IMG/VR virus record: IMGVR_UViG_3300036846_000067
Location: 1-29,004 of that record
Reading direction: 5' to 3' (one strand)
Source of the DNA: a virus
Length of the DNA: 29,004 nt
The notes under the pieces are model-generated. The model ran no database searches, was not told where the DNA came from, and was given only the letters and a program-made list of their open reading frames with translations. The position numbers were made by a program, and so were the translations under genes. Of the stretch, positions 1-6,958 are shown piece after piece (within the stretch, counting starts at the first letter, position 1; every line of letters starts with the position of its first letter).

Positions 1-678
1 AATCTTGCCAGTGTCAAGCTTTGCGTTCAGGGAATCCTGGCTGATGCCGTACAGCTTCAGCGTGCGTGTCTGGCCGTTCATCACCCGTGCCACAAGCTCA
101 GCAGCTGAGGCCAGAGACGTGTGCTTCTGAGCGGCCAGATCGGCCACGACTTGCATGTTCTCGTAGCTGGCAGTCGTCTGATGAGTCTTGGTGATCAGTG
201 TGCCAAGGGCATCCTGAGTCTCAACAGCCGTGTGGCCATATGTCTCCTGGTGCTTGACAACTTCTTCAGTCTTGTCCTTGTACTTATCCCATGAACCACC
301 GGCGTTCGTAACCGCCAGCTCAAGCTGCTTCATGGAAATCTTGTCTTTGTCAGACATGGTGGTGATCAACGTGCCAGCAGCTGTGGCTCCAGCGCCAATG
401 CCCAGCATTGACTTGCCGACCTTGTCGTGCATGCCCTCGGTGACATCGCCGACTTCTTTGAACTTGTCCATGATCTCACCGACAGGCCCAAGTGCGGGAC
501 CAAACGCAGCAGTCAGAGCACCACCCATCGCCTTGAAGGCAGCCTTGGCTCTGCCGCTTGACTTCTCAGCACTGGTGCCAACACCCTGGACGTCAGACTC
601 GACACCAGCAATCGCCTTGGCTGTGTCGCCCTCGACAACACCCTTGACGTTGATGTAAGCTTCACCAATGACTGTCAT
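1..678 (-). CDS. Tape measure protein, N-terminal part (runs off the window)
   Basis: The visible 226 codons encode the N-terminus of a tail tape measure protein, which sets siphovirus tail length and is packed inside the tail tube. The reading frame is open from the ATG at 678 to the window edge with no stop. The protein begins MTVIGEAYINVKG, followed by a region rich in Ala, Gly, Lys and Ser with hydrophobic stretches and a helical, charged segment (DKDKISMKQLELAV). This is the usual start of actinophage tape measures. The ATG overlaps the stop of the preceding small gene as ATGA. Its place directly after two small tail-chaperone-like genes supports the call. The rest of the gene, normally the longest in the genome, lies outside the window. 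Confidence 0.88.
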   Translation of the reverse strand, partial: MTVIGEAYINVKGVVEGDTAKAIAGVESDVQGVGTSAEKSSGRAKAAFKAMGGALTAAFGPALGPVGEIMDKFKEVGDVTEGMHDKVGKSMLGIGAGATAAGTLITTMSDKDKISMKQLELAVTNAGGSWDKYKDKTEEVVKHQETYGHTAVETQDALGTLITKTHQTTASYENMQVVADLAAQKHTSLASAAELVARVMNGQTRTLKLYGISQDSLNAKLDTGKI

Positions 679-983
679 GACTGCTTCCCAGCTGGCGTAG
701 GCAGCTTGATGCCAAGCTTGGCAGCCATGGCAGGGTCAAGCCTGAACGGCTCTGGCTCCTGCTTGATGCCTTGCTGGGCATTAGCTCTCATCAGGTTATC
801 CGCCAGTCGTTTGTCGATGGCCTCGCGTGCCTCCACTCGTGCAACGCCTAGCTCACAGACATCATCAATGATCATGCTGTAGATGACGTCGCACAGTTCA
901 ACGCCGTCAAGATCCTCCCAGTCAACTCCAGTCCTGAGCAACCGACCGTTGAAATCAGCCCAGGTTTCCTTGGCCCAACTCAA
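675..983 (-). CDS. Tail assembly chaperone, second ORF (T-like)
   Basis: A 102-residue acidic protein lies between a first chaperone-like gene and the tape measure, the position of the lambda G-T type second product. In that family the second ORF is usually made as a C-terminal extension of the first through a programmed -1 frameshift. The first ATG-less candidate start is TTG at 983, with no Shine-Dalgarno sequence near it. The ORF is in the -1 frame of the upstream gene and stays open upstream only to a TGA at 1023-1025, so any slip would have to occur within 989-1022. I see no X-XXY-YYZ heptamer there. Expression by coupling from the upstream stop at 989 or by an atypical shift both remain possible. 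Function rests mainly on position. Confidence 0.62.
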   Translation of the reverse strand: MSWAKETWADFNGRLLRTGVDWEDLDGVELCDVIYSMIIDDVCELGVARVEAREAIDKRLADNLMRANAQQGIKQEPEPFRLDPAMAAKLGIKLPTPAGKQS

Positions 984-988
984 CAGAG

Positions 989-1339
989 CTAGGCCAGTTG
1001 CGTAGGGCGTCCTGTGTACTCCTCAGCCAACCACGCCAAGATTTCGCCAAGAGTCTCGATGGGGATGGCGACGTCATTGTCATCGATGAGTCTCATGAAC
1101 TGGTGTTTGTAGTCTGGCAAGATCGCAGCGCTAAGCAGCGTCACCATCTCACCTGCCTGTATGGAGATGCCAGACTCCATGGCACCAGCGATTCGCATCA
1201 TGAGATGGCCGGCAACTTGCCCACGAGCTTTGAACTTGTCTGTCTGCTGCTCCCACTCGTCATCGATGAGCCGCTCATACGTGAGCTCAAAGTCCAGTGG
1301 CTCCTTGGTGTTACGCGGTGCCGTGAACTGCTTGGGCAT
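989..1339 (-). CDS. Tail assembly chaperone, first ORF (G-like)
   Basis: This 116-residue, mildly acidic protein begins with a basic, polar segment (MPKQFTAPRNTKEPLDFEL) and continues as a helical domain. Length, composition and position two genes before the tape measure match the first tail assembly chaperone of actinophages, which binds the tape measure during tail tube assembly and is absent from the finished virion. The ATG at 1339 has an AGGAG ribosome site about nine bases upstream. The stop is TAG at 989-991, just before the TTG of the next ORF. I have no sequence motif that is diagnostic of the family, so synteny carries the call. Confidence 0.65.
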   Translation of the reverse strand: MPKQFTAPRNTKEPLDFELTYERLIDDEWEQQTDKFKARGQVAGHLMMRIAGAMESGISIQAGEMVTLLSAAILPDYKHQFMRLIDDNDVAIPIETLGEILAWLAEEYTGRPTQLA

Positions 1340-1343
1340 GAGC

Positions 1344-1793
1344 TCAACTCCTCACAAGCTTAAGATTGTCTGTCAAGTAGCGATTCGGCTGTGTGCCAGG
1401 ATGATTCACATACATGGCAAACGCTGTGCCGGATGGCGCCCAGGATGCGGGGAAGGCAAGCACGCTGGCTGCCTTGGGATAGATCATGTGAGGCTTAGTG
1501 CCCTCATGGTGAATCAGCGCGATGGGGTTGCTGCTGCCTACCATCACGATGGGTTCAGCCTTGCCGTTGGCCATCACACGCTTCACGATGCTGTCTCGTA
1601 GATGACCATGATCGCCAGGGTGATCGCTATAGCCACACTGACGTTTGGCTGCAGCTTGAACTTTCTCAGCCTGCTTGATCATGTATCTGACAACTTCACC
1701 GTTGGGGCCCTTGAGCATGTTGTCCAGCGCAGCGTTGTCGATGATGATCGTGTAGCCGGGGCCATTGTTGATCCTGCCATGGACGGTTGACAT
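1344..1793 (-). CDS. HK97 gp10-like minor tail / head-tail completion protein
   Basis: The product is about 149 residues. It has a central segment with HPGDHGHLRDSI followed by a beta-rich part and VGSSNPIALIHHEGTKPH, a pattern typical of HK97-gp10-type proteins in which a short helix with L+DSI precedes a VGs...YA..vE/HeGT.PH block. These proteins sit in the head-tail interface or cap the tail tube. I start at the ATG at 1793, which overlaps the upstream stop as TGATG and so suggests translational coupling. An in-frame ATG at 1805 would add four residues. It belongs to the connector group between the adaptor and the tail chaperones. Confidence 0.7.
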   Translation of the reverse strand: MSTVHGRINNGPGYTIIIDNAALDNMLKGPNGEVVRYMIKQAEKVQAAAKRQCGYSDHPGDHGHLRDSIVKRVMANGKAEPIVMVGSSNPIALIHHEGTKPHMIYPKAASVLAFPASWAPSGTAFAMYVNHPGTQPNRYLTDNLKLVRS

Positions 1794-2293
1794 CAGCCCA
1801 CCCATCCAGTCGGATTGCTGACTAGCTCAACGCTGTACATCATCTCATTGGCTGCGAAGCCCCCGAGCGGCCCAACCGTCCGCAACTCACCAACAGAGAC
1901 TGGAACATTGGGTGGCACCAACAGATGCTTGTGCTCGATGTCTTCAAGCACGATCCGCAGAGCGATGGCATCATTGAACATCACCTGTGTTGCTGGCTCA
2001 TACTCCGCAACCTTGGGTGGAGAACCATCGTTGTGCATCGTTGGTATGCAGCGCACCATGGTGACGAACAGCTCACATGACTTGCGGAGTCTGCGGTGGG
2101 TGACGGCAGGCACCGGTGTGTCTGAGCCTTGCATGCCAGGAATGATGCGGGTGAGCCGAACGGTCAGCTGCTCGCAGTCAAACACAAGATCGCTGCCAGG
2201 TGCAACGTACTGTCGATCAGGCACGACAATCCCCTGCTGCACAAGGCCATCATTGACGAGACCCAGCAGCTTGGTCGCAAGATCGTACACCAT
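1793..2293 (-). CDS. Head-tail connector / tail terminator-like protein
   Basis: The product has 166 residues with alternating beta-prone segments. It sits between the PKD-like small protein and the gp10-like protein. In siphoviruses this slot encodes a neck or tail terminator protein that finishes the head or tail before joining. The ATG at 2293 overlaps the preceding stop as TGATG. An internal segment around residues 60-95 has several Arg and Cys residues (HRRLRKSCELFVTMVRC), but I know no motif that fixes the exact role. The assignment to a connector protein is by position and size; the precise subunit type is inference. Confidence 0.5.
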   Translation of the reverse strand: MVYDLATKLLGLVNDGLVQQGIVVPDRQYVAPGSDLVFDCEQLTVRLTRIIPGMQGSDTPVPAVTHRRLRKSCELFVTMVRCIPTMHNDGSPPKVAEYEPATQVMFNDAIALRIVLEDIEHKHLLVPPNVPVSVGELRTVGPLGGFAANEMMYSVELVSNPTGWVG

Positions 2294-2571
2294 CAGTACG
2301 TGATCCTTTGCGTAAAGTCTTGCTTGCCCTTGATCACCTTGATCGTGTAAACCGTGCCCTGTTTGGTGTCGCTGTACTGATGAATGACCTCAGTCGCGCC
2401 AGCCTCAACGATGTCACCATCAGCAGTATCTCCCCAGCTGACAGACCACGTCACATCAGCGTCATTGATCTTGACTTTGACTCTTGATCGATCAGACTTG
2501 CTGAAGATGACTTCAGCGCAGAACTCTGGCACGACATTTCTGTGTCTGAACGGATCATGGTGGTGAGTCAT
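2293..2571 (-). CDS. Small virion-region protein with a PKD/Ig-like pattern
   Basis: This 92-residue protein starts MTHHHDPFRHRN and then contains a beta-sandwich-like stretch. The stretch has VSWGDTADGD, then an EVIHQYSD segment, then a GTVYTIKVIKG strand. The order W-GD-G, H-Y, G-x-Y-T-I-x-V is the signature spacing of PKD-type Ig-like domains, which occur on phage capsids and tails and often bind surface sugars or decorate the shell. I start at the ATG at 2571, which overlaps the upstream stop as ATGA; a TTG at 2583 would extend it by four residues. It lies in the connector gene block. The fold assignment is pattern-based, and the role (decoration or small neck protein) is open. Confidence 0.55.
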   Translation of the reverse strand: MTHHHDPFRHRNVVPEFCAEVIFSKSDRSRVKVKINDADVTWSVSWGDTADGDIVEAGATEVIHQYSDTKQGTVYTIKVIKGKQDFTQRITY

Positions 2572-3395
2572 GATGTCGGCCAAGTCTGTCTGCGAGCCAA
2601 GTTGGCCACGTCTGGGCTGAACACCATCGGCTTCCTCACCGTGCCTGCTGGGTTGTATGCTTTGATGAACATGTCGATCTGATAGTTGCCGGTCAGCCCC
2701 TTGTCCATGAACGTCTGTGGATCTAGCACTGCGAACGAGATGCCTTGCCTGGTAATGCTTGTGATGCGGGCAGGCAACGAGCAGTTCAGGCCCGGTGTGT
2801 CAGCCTTGTAGAACTCAGATGCCAGCTGGCCGGCAGCGTGCTTGCCCATCTGTGGTGGATCTTGGTTCCATGTGAAGCTGACCTCAAACGTGCATGGCTT
2901 GTCCGTTGTCGCAGCAAGATTCTGACAGGTCGGCCAACCACCACAGCCATCTTGTCGCTGCAGCCACTTGGCATCATCGATCCTGTACTCACTCGGATCG
3001 ATGACGCCACCGTCAATCAACACCTGCTCGACACTGATAATGGGGCTGCGGCCAAGCCCAATCATGCTCGGTCCGCAGCAGCCGGTGTACTGACAGCCAG
3101 AGCAGACTCCCCACATCCATGCGGCGTTCCAGCCGAACGCAAAGCCATAGCCAAGCATCCACTGGCTGAACCTGTAATCTTGTGTCTGTTGTGGCCGTGA
3201 TGTCGGTCGAACAACTGAGCTCATTGCGCCAGCGAACTGCCTGCCACTCAATGCGTACAGCAACTCGACCGCAGAGTCGATGTTGGCCTGCAACGCCGCA
3301 TCACCCTCAGGCGTGGTCGGTGCGTCTGAGCCAAGGATGGCCTTGACTTCATCCAGCGTGATCCACGAATCTGAAGGTGATGACGGCGTTGACAT
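2568..3395 (-). CDS. Head-tail adaptor (gp6-like) candidate, Cys-rich
   Basis: The 275-residue product begins with a polar leader and SWITLDEVKAILG, followed by an alpha-helical segment with ANIDSAVELLYALSGRQF. This is how phage head-tail adaptor proteins of the HK97 gp6 / SPP1 gp15 type begin (helix-turn, a 'sav..l..lsGR.f' helix). It is longer than a minimal adaptor because of an inserted aromatic and Cys-rich middle region (WMWGVCSGCQYTGCCGP), also seen in actinophage versions. The C-terminal half repeats ITSITRQGISF and similar strand patterns. An AAGGAGAGGCC site precedes the ATG. It follows the major tail protein, so the adaptor lies after rather than before that gene in this genome. 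Confidence 0.68.
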   Translation of the reverse strand: MSTPSSPSDSWITLDEVKAILGSDAPTTPEGDAALQANIDSAVELLYALSGRQFAGAMSSVVRPTSRPQQTQDYRFSQWMLGYGFAFGWNAAWMWGVCSGCQYTGCCGPSMIGLGRSPIISVEQVLIDGGVIDPSEYRIDDAKWLQRQDGCGGWPTCQNLAATTDKPCTFEVSFTWNQDPPQMGKHAAGQLASEFYKADTPGLNCSLPARITSITRQGISFAVLDPQTFMDKGLTGNYQIDMFIKAYNPAGTVRKPMVFSPDVANLARRQTWPTS

Positions 3396-3407
3396 GGCCT
3401 CTCCTTG

Positions 3408-4256
3408 TTACGGTGCCTGGCCTACCGTCCACGCGGTGCCGTTCCAGTACGCGTCACTGGCGTCACCCAGCGCCACGTACTGTCCCGTCGTCCACGCAGA
3501 TGTCGGACTCGCAGTGATACCAGACATGGCCGCCATGTTGGCCGGCGTTGTTGCACCGGCTGGCGTGAAGCTGCCAGGAGTGCCAGCGTTGGCACCAGTC
3601 GCAGCCACGCTACCTGGGACTTGCTGAATACCAAGTGCCGCAGCAGGAACTGTGTCAGTGAACACCGCTTGCACAACGGCATCACTGTCTTGCGTCCAGT
3701 CGCCCAGCGGGCCACCGTCCCACGATGGGTTCTCAATCGCATAGCCGTCGTACACGTTGGCCATCGCGTTGACATCGATGGTGCGGTTGCCCTTGCGAAG
3801 AAACATGCGAGGGAACGTCCACCACATGTACGGCTGGTCGGGTGGCTGGTACCCATCGATGACGTACCGTGTCCAGGCCTCGACACTGATGCCGTTTGGC
3901 GTTGGATCGATCATCAGCTTTGGGTACTTGAACCCGAGTACATCTGTCGTGTCAGTCGTGTCGTGAAACACTTCCCCGCCACTGAGCAAGACTTCCAGCT
4001 CAGGGTCAGGGATGCACAGCTCCAGTTCGATGGTCAGACGCTTCATGAGATCCGGTGTGCGGTAGACAACGCACAGGTTGCCTGACGCACCACGGTTGCT
4101 GATTTCTTGCCCAGCTTCCATGTCCGGGTTGAAGTCGATCTTGACCAACTGATCGGAAACGTACATGTCATTGCCCGGTGCAGGCGTGCCATCAGGGTCT
4201 AGTGCAGTCACTCTGATTGCCACGCACTGCAACGATGCTCCACCTTCATTCGCCAT
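3408..4256 (-). CDS. Virion protein with C-terminal display-type domain; candidate major tail protein
   Basis: The product has 282 residues. The N-terminal two thirds are beta-rich (YVSDQLVKIDFNPDMEAGQ and following, then ELELCIPDPELEVLLSGGEVF), compatible with a tail tube fold. A low-complexity Ala/Thr/Pro/Gly linker around residues 205-245 leads to a short C-terminal module containing AWTTGQYVALGDASDAYWNG, which is common at the C-terminus of actinophage tail tube and capsid-surface proteins and is thought to be exposed. A near-perfect AGGAGG site lies seven bases before the ATG, fitting a highly expressed structural gene. Its location right after the capsid genes, before the connectors, is unusual for a tail tube gene, so a capsid-associated role is a real alternative. 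Confidence 0.6.
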   Translation of the reverse strand: MANEGGASLQCVAIRVTALDPDGTPAPGNDMYVSDQLVKIDFNPDMEAGQEISNRGASGNLCVVYRTPDLMKRLTIELELCIPDPELEVLLSGGEVFHDTTDTTDVLGFKYPKLMIDPTPNGISVEAWTRYVIDGYQPPDQPYMWWTFPRMFLRKGNRTIDVNAMANVYDGYAIENPSWDGGPLGDWTQDSDAVVQAVFTDTVPAAALGIQQVPGSVAATGANAGTPGSFTPAGATTPANMAAMSGITASPTSAWTTGQYVALGDASDAYWNGTAWTVGQAP

Positions 4257-4268
4257 TCCAACCTCCTT

Positions 4269-5186
4269 TCAGAGTGTCATGGTCAGATCGACGTGGCAGA
4301 ATGTTACACCATCCCACGATGCGCAAGCGTACCGTGATGCCTTCACCTCAACGGTGTCGGTCGCACGATCAAGCGACTGGAATGGATCATCTGGGAACGT
4401 GATGATGTCGCTGAGCCTCACGTCAGTGATGCTCGTGCCGACAACGACAAACGGCCCAGCTGGCTGCGGTGGTGGTGTCCCCACAGCCGTCGGATACTTG
4501 CCATAGCCAGCACCTGGGACAACGATCGTGTCCCTGTTCGTCAGCAGCAGGTTGCCCTCACGGCGTGTGAATAACTGCAGATACGGTGAGAGTACAGGCG
4601 GCAGGTGAATCATGCCACGACCACCGTAGTTCATCTGGCTGATGTACTGCTCACAGATGCCGACAGCCTCCTGGATAGAAGTTGCCGTGTACTTGTCAGC
4701 AACAGCAGCCACCGTGGCGAGATACAAGTTGCCCCATCCAGCAGCCGTTGACAGCAAGCCGTTCCAGAACTCGTACTCAACCATCTTTGGCGTAGCTGCA
4801 TCGAGCAACGCCTTGGCTCTGGCTGCGTAGTCGTTCTCATTCCAGCCAAAGGCAGAACACCTGAAGCTGGCCGTGAGCAAATACGGATGCCACGACACCG
4901 TGCCATAGTCTTGATCGACAGGCACGTTGATCATGTCAGGCCCGCAGTCATCAGCAACCTCAAGATCGCCAATGGCATTGGGCAGATACTCAAACCCGTT
5001 TGTCCATCGAGTGTTGGTTGGATCCACTGGATTGCGGGACGACCGCACGAGGTTCACCGGCTGCTGGACAAGTGGAGGTGGCTCCACTGGTACGCCCAGT
5101 CCTTGCGTCGTTACTGCAGCTGGCGTGACGTCACCAGGCGGACCACTTGCTGCGATCCCAAATCGCAGGTCAGTGATACTGCTCAT
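4269..5186 (-). CDS. Structural protein next to major capsid gene (possible minor capsid protein)
   Basis: The product has about 305 residues. After a Pro/Val-rich N-terminus it shows a segment with EVADDCGPDMINVPVDQDYG and then ARAKALLDAATPKMVEYEFWNGLL. A phrase of this kind, in which a helix of 'ar..LLda.tp..vE.efWnG' crosses the middle, resembles the spine region of HK97-fold capsid proteins and encapsulins, but I cannot prove that. A Cys-containing C-terminal strand (ACASWDGVTFCHVDL) closes the protein. I use the ATG at 5186, which has GAGG six bases upstream; a GTG at 5198 overlapping the previous stop as GTGA would add four residues. It may be a second capsid subunit or a decoration protein. 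Confidence 0.5.
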   Translation of the reverse strand: MSSITDLRFGIAASGPPGDVTPAAVTTQGLGVPVEPPPLVQQPVNLVRSSRNPVDPTNTRWTNGFEYLPNAIGDLEVADDCGPDMINVPVDQDYGTVSWHPYLLTASFRCSAFGWNENDYAARAKALLDAATPKMVEYEFWNGLLSTAAGWGNLYLATVAAVADKYTATSIQEAVGICEQYISQMNYGGRGMIHLPPVLSPYLQLFTRREGNLLLTNRDTIVVPGAGYGKYPTAVGTPPPQPAGPFVVVGTSITDVRLSDIITFPDDPFQSLDRATDTVEVKASRYACASWDGVTFCHVDLTMTL

Positions 5187-5194
5187 GGTTGACC

Positions 5195-6835
5195 TCACTC
5201 AGCTGGAACGACAGTGGCCGGGTCCAACGTGCCGACAGAAGCACCAGTGGGCTTGGTGGTGACGGTGATCTTCAGGGACTCGATGCCACGCTTTGCCAAG
5301 CCCTCGAAGTCCTCACGCCAGATCTGGTAGTCGTTGGTGCTGTTCAGCGTGGAGTCACGCACCACGCCGACATCAATGCGACCACCGTCGAGGTACTGCC
5401 ATGTGCCCTCAGCGAACAGGTACACGACGAATGAACCTGGGAACTTGTTGAGCGCACCGGCTGCTTGCGCAGCGCCCATGCTGCCGGCCAGATCTTCGAG
5501 CGCCCACGTTGGGTTGACGTTGCGGGCTGCGATCAGAGCGGCAAGCTGAGCATCCGTGGTAGCCAAGTTGTTCTGACCGTCACGGTCGTGTGCGATCTCA
5601 CGTGTCAGGTCGGCACGGAGCATGTCCGTGACCCAGTCCGGTGCGATCATACGCAATGTTGCATCGCCCAGCCTGTACCTGTACTCGTACGCGCTGATTG
5701 CCTCGTCGAGCATGGTGAGGAAGTCACGTGTGGCGCTGACTGGCCCAGCGTAGGTGACAGCTGTCGAGCCTTGGTCGATGATGTTGAGCAAGGTGAGCTC
5801 TGCCATCCGCGCCGTCGCGACGTCGAGCAGCGCCGTCTGAGCAGCAACGTGCTCAGGGCTGAACCTGCCCATCATGTTGCCGACCTGGATGCAGACTGGA
5901 ATGCCGTACACATAGGCGGTTTCACTCGGCGAGCAAGCGACCGTCATGCAGGCCTTGGTGGCCGTGCCGCCAGTGTCGTCTGCGATCGTCCACGGCGTCG
6001 GTGGCGTGATGTCGCTCAACACCGGTGGGGTGAAGAACGTCACGCCAGCGCGACTGGCACCGAACGACGGCAGCGCTGCCTGAACTGGCCGTGCTGTCGA
6101 GCCGATGGTGTCGATGCTGTAGTCCACGGCCACTGGCTCGCAGATGCCGCCATAGGCGACAAGCGATTGCGGGTTGACCACAGCGTCGATCTTGGCGCTG
6201 TTGACGTACGGGTCGCTGCCCAGCTGCCGTGACTCCGGGTAGTCCTTGATCATGCTCGCAACGAGCACGTCATCAGGCGTGCCGCCACGGCCCAACGCCT
6301 CAAGCTTGCGCATGAGAGCGCGAGCCAGCTGGTTGTGGTCGGTGATTTCCTGCCCGACACCGAAGCCAGGCACATCACCAGCAGCCACCAGCCGTGTAGA
6401 CACGCGCTGGAGCACAGCCTTCTTGCGCTTGTTTGGAACCACCGTGGCACGAGCAAGCTGGCCGAGCGATGGGCGCTTGACAGATGCGGCGACAGCAGGC
6501 ACGAGTTCTGCCTCCTGCTCTTGCTCATCTGCCTCGTCCTGCTCGACGACATCGTCGTCACCGCTGTCGTCTTCACCAGCGTCGTCGTCAGGCTCGCTGC
6601 CTTCCGGCGGATGGACATTCGCACGGATCTCAGCTAGCGACGTCTCAGACGACACTGCTTGCTCCCGCACCTGAGAGATCACAGCACTGATCTCACTGAG
6701 ATCAGCCAGCGATCCGTTCTGATCGTCGATGGCATCGAACTCAGCCACCAACTCAGACTCCAGCTCGGCAAGCTGCTCTGGCGACAGATTCGCCAGATTC
6801 CCCAGCCTGTCCTCAAACTTTTCACGCCAGGACAT
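5195..6835 (-). CDS. Major capsid protein with fused N-terminal scaffold region
   Basis: The 546-residue protein has an N-terminal helical part of about 70 residues (SPEQLAELESELVAEFDAID), then a very acidic, disordered stretch at roughly 78-115 (runs of D and E), then a basic patch (PNKRKKAV). The remainder looks like an HK97-fold shell protein, with a spine-type helix (AAQTALLDVATARMAELTLL) and a C-terminal strand block (GVVRDSTLNSTNDYQIWREDFEGLAKRG). The N-terminal section is the position of the delta or scaffolding domain that the upstream protease would remove during head maturation. GAGGA lies about four bases before the ATG. Length and domain order match self-scaffolding actinophage capsid proteins. 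Confidence 0.85.
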   Translation of the reverse strand: MSWREKFEDRLGNLANLSPEQLAELESELVAEFDAIDDQNGSLADLSEISAVISQVREQAVSSETSLAEIRANVHPPEGSEPDDDAGEDDSGDDDVVEQDEADEQEQEAELVPAVAASVKRPSLGQLARATVVPNKRKKAVLQRVSTRLVAAGDVPGFGVGQEITDHNQLARALMRKLEALGRGGTPDDVLVASMIKDYPESRQLGSDPYVNSAKIDAVVNPQSLVAYGGICEPVAVDYSIDTIGSTARPVQAALPSFGASRAGVTFFTPPVLSDITPPTPWTIADDTGGTATKACMTVACSPSETAYVYGIPVCIQVGNMMGRFSPEHVAAQTALLDVATARMAELTLLNIIDQGSTAVTYAGPVSATRDFLTMLDEAISAYEYRYRLGDATLRMIAPDWVTDMLRADLTREIAHDRDGQNNLATTDAQLAALIAARNVNPTWALEDLAGSMGAAQAAGALNKFPGSFVVYLFAEGTWQYLDGGRIDVGVVRDSTLNSTNDYQIWREDFEGLAKRGIESLKITVTTKPTGASVGTLDPATVVPAE

Positions 6836-6841
6836 ATGTCC

Positions 6842-6958
6842 TCACTTCCCAATGGACCCTACATGGTCTGGGCAATGGGGACCAGGCTCAAAGCTATGTG
6901 AGAGCGCCAGTCTTGCTTGCCGGGCAGCGTCACTACGTGGCGCGACTCCCAGAGTCAC
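6842..6958 (-). CDS. Possible 38-codon small ORF filling the gap before the capsid gene
   Basis: The 119-base gap between the protease and capsid genes is almost filled by one open frame. A GTG at 6958 overlaps the protease stop as GTGA, and the frame ends in TGA six bases before the capsid ATG. The predicted peptide is Arg/Ala/His/Pro-rich with no recognisable motif. Both junctions match the overlap style of this genome. Against it, the AGGAGG sequence there touches the GTG directly, leaving no usable spacing, and the codons include AGA, CGG and GTA. It may simply be a leader for the capsid gene. Confidence 0.22.
   Translation of the reverse strand: MTLGVAPRSDAARQARLALSHSFEPGPHCPDHVGSIGK

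Noticed and set aside
6926-6944. Possible hairpin GCGTCAC-TAC-GTGGCGC in the protease-capsid gap.
   Set aside because: It has a C-A mismatch in the minus-strand RNA and no T-tract, so I do not support a terminator there.
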